This document shows, piece by piece, positions 40,782 through 48,592 of a stretch of 48,592 nt of DNA; position 1 is the stretch's first letter, and each line of letters opens with the position of its first letter. Source of the stretch: Blattamonas nauphoetae (lineage: Eukaryota > Preaxostyla > Oxymonadida). Both the position numbers and the translations under genes were made by a program. Location: NCBI GenBank assembly GCA_033064195.1, contig JARBJD010000452.1:1-48592 (forward strand), in the 5' to 3' direction. Below the pieces are notes generated by a model. It saw only the letters and a program-made list of their open reading frames with translations, ran no database searches and was not told where the DNA came from.

Positions 40782-43700
40782 TCAATCGCTGTCGGAATCC
40801 AGAAGGATCATCCCCCCAGCATCAACCACAAAGTTTTGCTGTGGTCCTCGGAGACTGTCATTCGATATCCTACTGGTGGGAACTTGCGTCTGTGTTTGGA
40901 ATGAGCTTGGAGGACGAGTTTTCCTTTTCCCAGGAAGTCGTCCGTGGATTGCTGACATGAGATGATTGAGATGATTTGAAATAGATTCCGAAACGCTCCC
41001 ATCGGTTAACTCAGACAGTGAATCGTCATCATCACTCTCATTCGGATCATGAATGAAGGCCACATCATCGAACTCTTCGTCATGGCCGAGGCTAATTGAA
41101 GACTCGCTGCTGTCATCATGAATCACTCTTAATTCTCGCGACACATGTTGAGGGGGTCTTCTCACTTGTTTTCCTTGGAGCTTCTCAAGCTTCCTAAACG
41201 TTGCCGCTCTCCTCCGTTCATTTCTGGCGCGGCGAGCGACTTCCCTCTCCTCTTCAACCCGTTTTTGGGCAGCGTTGTGCTCGAACCAACGATGGAGGAA
41301 GTATGGATCTGATAATACATGCCCACTGATCGGAAACGATGCAGAGGGCTTCAAAGGTGGGATCGAGTTGTCGTTTTCTACAGTAAACGATTCCCATTCA
41401 TCGAGATGGTCCCCTTTGATTTGGTTCTTCCAGTTACAGTCAAGTCCGTCATCTGAGTTCACATTCAACTCGTCATCTACTTTTTGAAGAGTGTTTGTCT
41501 GTTTCCACTCTTCAAAGGTCTGCCCCACATTTCGTAGACTCATCAGCATTTTGTGGGAGACCTAAGGATGAGACCACACTTCGAATCCTTTCCGGATGTA
41601 GTCAGCTTGAGAGCTCTTGTCACCGCCCCATCAATCTTATTCATAAATTGGTTCAGTTGTGATTGGTCGTTCTTGTCCTTCGGCATACTGACAGACTTGA
41701 GTGCTTTCTTCCACTCTTTGTTCACAACTTGATCCAATGGCTGAAGGAACTCCGAAGTGTGAGAGGGAGAACTATAACATCAATTTGATGTGCAGCAAGC
41801 CACGACATAAGGTCAGGTTGCGAACGTGAGACGTGGCCATCTAGAATGATGAGAGCACGCTCAGTTGCAGCTCTCATCGTCCCCAATTTCGTCTGATCGC
41901 TACACATCGCCGCTACTTGCATCCCATCGCCTCCCAGTCGCAGTGAATCATTTGTGATCACTTCCATTCGTTGTGCATCACCTCCCATCACGTTCGTTCG
42001 CTGTGCTTCGATTCCCATCATCATTGTTTGCTCTGCTTCGCCTCCCATCACGTTCGTTCGCTGTGCATCGCCTCCCATCATCACCGTTCGCTCTGCTTCG
42101 CCTCCCATCATCACCGTTCGCTCTGCTTCGCCTCCCATCATCACCGTTCGCTCTGCTTCGCCTCCCATCATCACTGTTCGCTCTGCTTCGCCTCCCATCA
42201 CGTTCGTTCGCTGTGCATCGCCTCCCATCATCCCGAATCGTTGTGCTTCGCCTCCCATCGCGTTCGTTCGCTCTGCTTCGCCTCCCATCATCACTGTTCG
42301 CTCTGCTTCGCCTCCCATCATCGTTCGTTCGCTCTGCTTCGCCTCCCATCATCACCGTTCGCTGTGCATCGCCTCCCATCATCACCGTTCGTTTTGCTTC
42401 GCCTCCCATCATCACCGTTCGCTCTGCTTCGCCTCCCATCATCGTTCGTTGTGCATCGCCTCCCATCATACCGTTCGCTGTGCTTCGCCTCCCATCATCA
42501 CCGTTCGCTGTGCATCGCCTCCCATCATCACCGTTCGCTCTGCTTCGCCTCCCATCATCACCGTTCGCTCTGCTTCGATTCCCATCATCACCGTTCGCTC
42601 TGCTTCGCCTCCCATCATCACCGTTCGCTCTGCTTCGATCTCCCATCATCACCGTTCGCTCTGCTTCGCCTCCCATCATCACTGTTCGCTCTGCTTCGCC
42701 TCCCATCATCACCGTTCGCTGTGCTTCGCCTCCCATCATCACTGTTCGCTGTGCTTCGCCTCCCATCATCACCGTTCGCTGTGCATCGCCTCCCATCATC
42801 GTTCGTTCGCTCTGCTTCGCTTCCCATCATCACTGTTCGCTCTGCTTCGCCTCCCATCACGTTCGTTCGTTCTGCTTCGCCTCCCATCATCCGAATCGTT
42901 GTGCTTCGCCTCCCATCATCACTGTTCGCTCTGCTTCGCTTTTCATCATTATTGTTTGTTTTGCTTCGATTCCCATCATCACCGTTCGCTCTGCTTCGCC
43001 TCCCATCATCCCGAATCGTTGTGCATCGCCTCCCATCATCACTGTTCGCTCTGCTTCGGCTTCCCATCATCACTGTTCGCTGTGCTTCGCCTCCCATCAT
43101 CACCGTTCGCTCTGCTTCGCCTCCCATCATCACTGTTCGCTGTGGATCGCCTCCTAACCTTTTGTTGTTCGTCGATACTCCGCGCTTAATTCCTACTAGC
43201 CATGCGTAATCGCTTTCCCTGGCTTCTGTTTCAGATCGTGCCTCGCTTAGCTTCTTTGGACTGCGTTTCTTCGGGCTGGCCTTCTCTTGTTCCAATTTCT
43301 GATGGTATTCTTCTCGCTCTCGAATGTGGTCTTGCCGGACTTTCTCTATCTCTGGTACCAATTGGTTCATCACTATGTCTGCAAATACAGGTTTCGTCAT
43401 CCAGCCACGTTGCGTTTTGGTGACTGTGTATATAGAATACTTGTAGTCTGAAAGTCGGGGAAGAGTCATGTTTTGTGGAAAGAGAAGATGAGTCTTGTAG
43501 TGTCGACCAGAAGCGGCACACACAAATAACGCTGTCATTTTGAAATCGGTTTTGTCTCCATGACATAGTACTTCCCCTACTGGTTGTCCCTATGCATTTG
43601 GAGGGACGAAAGGCTTTGGATTGGAGGCTCGTTTCGTCAAGCTGTAAGATTAGGTCTGGATGGTACTGATGGATCTCAACGAGTTTGAGTAGTTTGCGGA

Positions 43701-44177
43701 GAAAAGGAAGGATATGTTGGAGTGTGGAGGCTTTGAACCGTGCCTCATCCACAGGAGTTGGCAGGATGGAGTGTACGGATGTGTGTCTCTTGAGAAAACG
43801 ATATACCCACGTTCTACACGGGTATTTCAGAACAGATTGAGACAATCCCTTCGGAGTCGAATTCGAAACGCCTATAATTCAGTTCAATCGAGAAAAAGAT
43901 ACCAATTTTCTAACTTTATTATATGACGGACACTTCTCGTTGAATTCTCTTCTTCTTATTGCATCTAAAAGTATTTCTTCTTCTTGGGGGTCAGATACCG
44001 TGGGTTCCCAATTATCCCTGGAACACGTCCTTCCTTGATTGCTTTGACCCTCCGCTTTTCTTTCTTTCGCTTCGCTTCATCTGAAGGAATTAATGAGTGC
44101 AGTCTTTTCTTCTTGACAATTGGACTGCTCAAGAGATATTCAGACGAAAATTCGTCTAAATCACATATACCAGACAT
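40782..44177 (-). pseudogene. pogo/DDE_1-type transposase, decayed and expanded by a 30-bp array
   Basis: The gene starts MSGICDLDEF (ATG 44177). A Lys/Arg-rich segment is followed, after a frame change near 43967, by a DNA-binding-like helix (DAIRRREFNEKC). DDE landmarks follow: LQLDETSLQ (first Asp, about 43640), a strand set including TALFVCAASGRH and RGWMTKPVF (about 43395), then LIILDGH (second Asp, about 41850), and LQPLDQVVNKEWKKAL (about 41740), matching the pogo QPLD motif. Frame changes near 43880, 43590, 41765 and 41550 make it inactive. A 1.2-kb 30-bp array sits between RGWMT and LDGH. The tail (40782-41549) is acidic and Ser-rich. Confidence 0.8.
41960..43155. repeat. 30-bp minisatellite inside transposase gene
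   Basis: About 40 units of CTTCGCCTCCCATCATCACCGTTCGCTCTG-type repeat. On the minus strand it encodes a ten-residue unit MMGGEAERTV, with variants MMGGDAQRT and VMGG. Unit length is a multiple of three, so it preserves frame over long runs. All six frames are open over long stretches. Confidence 0.95.
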
Positions 44178-44231
44178 TTGATGAAGAATCCACCCTTTAT
44201 CTCAGTTTTAGCACATAAATTGTAAAAGTTA

Positions 44232-44492
44232 CAGGAATTGTGTTGAAATCATAGAAGATAGTTAGGTTGAATTCACATTGTGCATAATATCCAATCTTTA
44301 AGAGCCAATCTTCCTTCTTTTCCCGATGATTTTGATCTGACCCATAAACTGAACACACAACCAGTTTAGCAGGTTTTTCTCGGGAAGGAGGACTTTTAAC
44401 TCTATCATTTCACACAGTTCATATTCACCACATCCTCTATCGTTTCAAAGAAAATGCCGAATTAGTGACACCGGACTAATTGGTGACACTAC
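44232..44492. repeat. pogo-like right terminal inverted repeat
   Basis: Reverse complement of 37909-38170. Confidence 0.85.
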
Positions 44493-44548
44493 TATTACTA
44501 CAAAATAAAAATCCGAAAATAAAAAGTTGAGCGTTTATTTCTGTTTTC

Positions 44549-44923
44549 TCAGATGGGGCTTTTCTTAGCAGTCAGCCATGCATCAAGTCTAATTCTGAAC
44601 ACTTCACTTCCGCCAATCTCTCGATATGTGAATGGAACCAGAACTTTAGTGTACTCACCGACGAGTTCACAATTGTATTTCTTCAGTTCATTTTCAACGA
44701 ATGATTGAGTATAGTGTCGACGTTTCGCAATGTGAGGTCTGTTTCCTTGATTCCACAACTTTGGTTTTATTCTCCATTCAACTCCCTCATGAACATACGT
44801 CACCGGCACATTATTTCTGACATACTCAGAGACTAGCGAACAGTTCTCTTCTCTCATTGATTCAATTAATGCTTGTTCTGAACATACTCGACGTCTTTCC
44901 TTGTACATTTCAGTTGGATTCAT
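44549..44923 (-). CDS. small repeat protein, second copy (124 aa)
   Basis: Nearly identical to the 129-aa protein at 32615-33004 over most of its length, with a different C-terminus (LTAKKSPI). It keeps both repeat units and the double A+T motif before ATG 44923. This gene is far better conserved between the two Polinton copies than the arm beside it, which suggests selection or gene conversion. Confidence 0.6.
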   Translation of the reverse strand: MNPTEMYKERRRVCSEQALIESMREENCSLVSEYVRNNVPVTYVHEGVEWRIKPKLWNQGNRPHIAKRRHYTQSFVENELKKYNCELVGEYTKVLVPFTYREIGGSEVFRIRLDAWLTAKKSPI

Positions 44924-46609
44924 TTAATACAAATTAAAAATTCAAAATGAAAATTCTTTCGTTGTTTTCTCAGTTTTGGATTTTGTCTCTCAGATCGAGG
45001 ATCAATGGGTTCGATCACTCATTTCTCAACAATGTGTATTCCGTTCTGATTCCTCGCGTTTCAGATCCGTCGGCAGTTGGAGATCATGATCGTATGCTTC
45101 GTTTTTGGATTTTCCGAACTTTTGCAGAGTTATGCGCGGTTTCAGGATCGGTCGTGGATCTCTGCACTTTTATGTAAAACGAGTATGCCACTCTCCTTTT
45201 CTTCTTTTTCAGCTCTGTTTCACTCGGTTTTGATAAAACTTTCACTTCATTTTCACTCGTTATGTTTTCATTTTGGCCTCACTTCTGTCTTCATTTTCTC
45301 ATTGATTATCCTTTTAACCACTTCATTCATGTTTCTTTCTCTGAAACTTTTCTCTGTAAGTTCACACTAATTCTCGTTTACTGAGTTTTCCGGACTTTTG
45401 CAGAGATCCGCCATTCAACGGCTCACTTCATATCTCGGTATTTTTCCGGAAAATCCAACATTTCACGAACATTTTGAATCATTTTTGTTGTTTTAAGAGA
45501 AAAAACCGGAACACAGACCTAATTTTCACTATTAGTGTCACATTTCACACCGTTTTCACGATCGTCAATTTCCCTCTCAGTTTCATACTTGCCCGTTTCA
45601 TTGTTGGTTGTTTCGCTTTCTTTTACTCTGTTTTTGTGAAAAAGTGATGAAAAGTTGACTAAAATGATGTGCTAGTGAAGTGAGAACGGCCCACAAAATG
45701 GAAGTGATATGAGCAAAATGAAGAGGAATGGTGAACAGATCAAATGTGAAATGGGGAGAAAGTGATGAAATGAAAGGGACTACAGTCGGTTTTGAAGTGA
45801 CAAAACGGTCAAAAGTTGAGAAGTGAAAACATGAAAAGTGACTTTATGGGAGAACTATCCGACAAAATCTCCTCAAAATTTGAGCACACCTCACTCAGAC
45901 CGTGAGAAAGAAGGATTTGCAGTGAAAATCGGATCAAAAATCCATAGTGTCAAAATGTTGGTGCAAATGTGTCGTCACAAGTGTGATCGAAAAACCGACC
46001 CTCCAGAGCGAACTATAGGTGATGTACAACCAGAATTCTCAAAAAAGCGTCGCTTGAGTGCGATTGTGAAGTGGTTGACGTGAAATCAATGAGAAATGAA
46101 AATTGACAAAAAATTGTGAAAACGATCGTGTGTCGAGGATCGTCAGAACCGAATGACGCGAATACCTGTCCACTACCGATTTGACACGTTTTGAGACCAT
46201 CAGAGGGCGAAAAGTGACGTGTTGGAGAAGAGCGAGACGTCACTTTCTCCTCCTTAAAAATTTTGTCATTTTCAAAATATGTTGTGGGGTCGGATCAAAC
46301 TTTCTTTTCAAAAGTGCTTTTTTCCTAAAATTTCACCTATCAACATCAATTTCGTAATTTTAGAACGTGTTTGAACATAATTTGAGACATAAAGGTGTTC
46401 ATAGTGGCGAAATCTGAACATCGACTTTTCGTCACTTTTGGACCTAAGTTCGGTACACAGTTCGACGAATTCCCAACCGATTTTGATCAGGATTGTCTTG
46501 ATCGATGACCTACAGTGTCCCCGAGATTTTAGAATTTTTGCAGAATTTTTCGAAATGGTTCTCACATTGGTTTCACTTGATTTGTGGTAAAAATAGATTT
46601 TCAGTATTT
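44924..46609. repeat. diverged Polinton arm of the second copy
   Basis: Noncoding, pyrimidine-rich in its first half and purine-rich in its second, like the first arm. Scattered blocks match the first arm (CAATGGGTTCGATCA near 45004; AAAAAAGCGTCGCT near 46042; the 46270-46590 block). No gene seen. Confidence 0.55.
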
Positions 46610-47203
46610 TCAAGATCTGTCATGGTACTTTCTCAAGTGAGGACGGTCTCCAAAATACAACCAATTATCCAAGCGAACGTAATACTCATTCTTTGTTCGT
46701 AAATCGCGATATTTGAATGGCTCAAGTACCTTTGTGTATGTTCCAATGAGTTCACAATTCTCTTTTTTCAATTCATTTTCAACAAACGATTGTGTGTATG
46801 TTTTTCGTTTGTTTTTGTGAGTTCTGAATCCTTTCATCCATTTCGATGGAATCACTTTCCATTCGATTCCTTCGTGTCGATATGTGACTCCGGTACTAGC
46901 ATGAGTGTATTCTGAAACGAGTTCACAATTTTCGTTTTTCAATGATTCGAGAAACTTTTCTTTCGTACAACAATTGGATACTTGAATGTATCTCTGGCGA
47001 TTCGTGTGTGGTCTAGATCCTTTGACAAAACGCGGTAAGTACACTCGATAAATGTCATCTGGTTTATCTTCGTGATAATATTCGAAAGTACTCGATGTGA
47101 GATATGTTGTTCCTTGTCGATTGAGAGTTGGTGGAACTTTCATCTTCAAATTTTCTTTGTCTAAAATTTCCTGTAGTTGATTTGGTGTTAAGACGCTGCT
47201 CAT
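46610..47203 (-). CDS. larger member of the small repeat protein family, 197 aa
   Basis: I start at ATG 47203 (MSSVLTPNQL), just after the A+T motif. Three related units can be seen: an N-terminal one ending in VYLPRFVKGSRPH, a central FLESLKNENCELVSEYTHA with GIEWKVIPSKW, and a C-terminal FVENELKKENCELIGTYTKV with YYVRLDNWL. Its last two units match the two units of the 129-aa protein. It lies within the outermost part of the second Polinton end, where the first element has no gene. Confidence 0.6.
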   Translation of the reverse strand: MSSVLTPNQLQEILDKENLKMKVPPTLNRQGTTYLTSSTFEYYHEDKPDDIYRVYLPRFVKGSRPHTNRQRYIQVSNCCTKEKFLESLKNENCELVSEYTHASTGVTYRHEGIEWKVIPSKWMKGFRTHKNKRKTYTQSFVENELKKENCELIGTYTKVLEPFKYRDLRTKNEYYVRLDNWLYFGDRPHLRKYHDRS

Positions 47204-47455
47204 TTTATCCAAATTAAAAATTGAATAAAAAGAAATCGAATTTGTTTTGGAAAGTACTCAAAATTTGCTTCAAAAGGACACTTTTCACGAGGTCCTTTTG
47301 GCCGTTCTTTTCAAATTTAGGGCACTTTTTGATGTCATCAAAATGTCATAAATTCCTTTTAGTACAAGGTTCAAAATTAGTCAATCGGCGTTGACTTTTA
47401 GTTTTGATTTCAATGACAATTTCAGATTGGTTCTCAAATCGCTTCTACCACTACT

Positions 47456-47850
47456 GAGAAAACCTCTAAATACCTCTATTCAAAACTATTTTCATGTGTT
47501 CTCGTCATATTTTCACAACCTGTGAACTGATTTTGATGAAATGTTTTGTAGAATCGTTTATTTGGAGATATGTATTTTTAGAAAATAAACCTGAAAAACA
47601 TAGTGGGTATCTGGGAAGATGGGAAAAATGTTTGATTGTTTTGAGTGTCTTTAATCAATATCCTTACGAAAATACTGCTTTTCTTCGGTCTCAAACGGAT
47701 GTCTGGTATGGAAAAATGATCGACAAAAGTTTAAAAATGTGTGGAGTTTCGCTGTATAACGTATTCTGAGGATTTCGATCGCGTGGAGGACTATGCCAAA
47801 ATGTCTTTTTCTTCGTTTGACCAATATTGGGTTTTCCAGAAAGAAGCACT
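47456..47850. other. right flank, no gene recognised
   Basis: A 91-codon plus-strand frame (47494-47769) is present but shows no motif and I would not call it a gene. A+T-rich. Confidence 0.35.
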
Positions 47851-47890
47851 AATTGTAGACATGGAACTAATTGGTGGCGACACTATTGGA
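47848..47890. repeat. relic of a pogo-like terminus
   Basis: GGAACTAATTGGTGGCGACACTATT closely resembles the right end of the pogo-like element (GGACTAATTGGTGACACTAC at 44473-44492). Confidence 0.55.
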
Positions 47891-48140
47891 TAGATGAAAC
47901 ATCCTTTGAAATAAACTAATGCACTGTACCAGTAGTGTCGGATGCGAGTGAACAATGTCAACGGGATGATCAAACGCTTCGTCTTGATTGAAATGATTCA
48001 CAGTCACATTCTTTGTTTATGTGAAGATAAAACCATGTAGTATGGTTTTACATGCAATGTTTTCATCCATACTGATCTGACTCTATGAAGAAAAGGCGAT
48101 TTTCTCTGACCGAGCCATTGGGTTCGGTCTACTAGAATAA
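47890..48140. mobile_element. worn relative of the 8-bp-duplication transposon right end
   Basis: Aligns with 3060-3330: GTGTCGGAT, GGATGATCAAA, TTCACAGTC, GTGAAGATAAA and the TGACCGAGCC hairpin occur in the same order with similar spacing. Identity looks like about two thirds. No matching left end is in the window. Confidence 0.55.
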
Positions 48141-48592
48141 TCTGGCAAAGATGTAATGAGATACCCACTTGGTCACCAGGCACTCCAGGGACCTCTTTTC
48201 AATTGATTTTGAAAAAGCGAAATAAATCAGGATTCAAGGTGAGGCGAAAATAACTTCGACTTTTTTTCCTTCAAAGATTTGGTTTCGCCACTCGTCCATC
48301 GTCTTGATTAGAGATGTTGAACGGAAATAGGAGGTGGAAACAGCTTTGATTCAATCCACGTCTTCAACTCATTGATTGTTTTGCGATTTAGTCTCAGAGT
48401 AATAGTTGGTCAATAACCCGTACATATTCAAAACCCGTAACATGGGGCTTGAAAAATAGACATTAGTCAAACTAAGAAAAATAAAATTTGGTTCCGCGCC
48501 GAACCCCCTGTGTTGGGAGAAACCTCAAAATACTGTTTCCTTTAGGCATCCACATATATTTCCTTCAACTTTTGCCCTCATTCTCTCCACAA
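48141..48592. other. right flank, no gene recognised
   Basis: A+T-rich, with only short frames and no recognisable repeat or motif. Confidence 0.35.

Larger units (their letters stand above)
37909..44492. mobile_element. pogo/Tc1-superfamily DNA transposon with two minisatellites
   Basis: Inverted ends of about 260 bases (37909-38170 and 44232-44492) start GTAGTGTCACCAATTAGTCC and are flanked by TA (37907-37908 and 44493-44494). A decayed minus-strand DDE_1/pogo-type transposase gene lies at 40782-44177. Two tandem arrays, one 3' of the gene and one inside it, account for almost 3 kb. A reading of TTA as target is also possible from the same bases. The sequences on its two sides do not match a single uninterrupted Polinton arm, so it sits on or beside a junction of two Polinton copies. 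Confidence 0.82.
44495..47455. mobile_element. end fragment of a second, diverged Polinton
   Basis: Directly after the pogo-like element the sequence matches the inner side of the Polinton right edge (compare 32580-33030). It continues through an arm with only partial similarity to the first arm and ends with a match to the extreme left tip (47283-47455 against 366-540). Blocks at 46270-46590 resemble 37530-37830 at roughly four bases in five. The tip ends ACTACT, mirroring AGTAGT at 366. It is a remnant of an older or different Polinton copy, or of a rearranged end. Confidence 0.65.

Noticed and set aside
38440-43155. CRISPR-like arrays
   Set aside because: Units are contiguous tandem repeats without unique spacers, in a eukaryote-type transposon.
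41954-43209. Three overlapping plus-strand frames of about 400 codons
   Set aside because: They are translations of the 30-bp minisatellite, which stays open in all frames; the minus strand contains the transposase landmarks on both sides.
47494-47769. 91-codon plus-strand frame in the right flank
   Set aside because: No motif, no start context like the Polinton genes, and no neighbour to suggest a role.

Overview
The window looks like nuclear DNA of a gene-fragment-rich, A+T-leaning protist, with no cellular gene that I can call intact. Nearly all of it is mobile DNA stacked in layers. The backbone is a Polinton/Maverick-type virus-like element with protein-primed DNA polymerase B, integrase, packaging ATPase, two related large capsid-like proteins and long terminal inverted repeats. 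The captured host fragments (a DYRK-like protein kinase, a glycine-rich beta-helix surface protein with a C-terminal membrane segment, a coiled-coil protein) would suit an anaerobic metamonad such as an oxymonad or parabasalid. That assignment is inference from style, not from a marker gene.

Layout. 1-365 is unrecognised flank. From about 366 the left Polinton arm runs to about 5507 and carries a 1.95-kb DNA transposon (1378-3330, 8-bp target duplication). The Polinton core follows: a fibre-like protein with an S74 chaperone end (5495-6406), a run of minus-strand capsid-type genes (6428-12774), the packaging ATPase (12828-13673, plus), a coiled-coil protein (13653-14012) and the integrase region (14112-15391). 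A 10.6-kb Mutator-like element (MULE, 15401-26038) is inserted there with a perfect 9-bp target duplication. The Polinton resumes with a poly-Asp ORF (26048-26822) and a large DNA polymerase B (26846-30632). A 1.35-kb foldback element (30633-31985, TA target) interrupts it, followed by 31988-32571 and a small repeat protein (32615-33004). The right arm spans about 32862-37906 and contains a second, non-autonomous MULE (35225-37225, 9-bp target duplication).

Next to the right arm lies a 6.6-kb pogo/Tc1-like transposon (37909-44492, TA target). It has a decayed transposase gene and two minisatellite arrays (40-bp and 30-bp units); the 30-bp array lies inside the region coding for the catalytic core. 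Beyond it, 44495-47455 is the end of a second, diverged Polinton: a 124-aa copy of the small repeat protein, a diverged arm and a 197-aa relative. 47456-48592 is flank holding worn relics of the pogo-like and the 8-bp-duplication transposon families.

How the parts work together. The Polinton genes form a virus-like set: replication by polymerase B, integration, genome packaging and capsid building. They share a short A+T-rich motif just upstream of each start. The MULE has an uninterrupted transposase with a recognisable DDE core and zinc motifs. Each of its ends carries a 19-bp repeat array and a tRNA-derived A box/B box/T-run that resembles a small Pol III unit. It also carries several kilobases of broken host-gene fragments. 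I did not recognise a Polinton protease.
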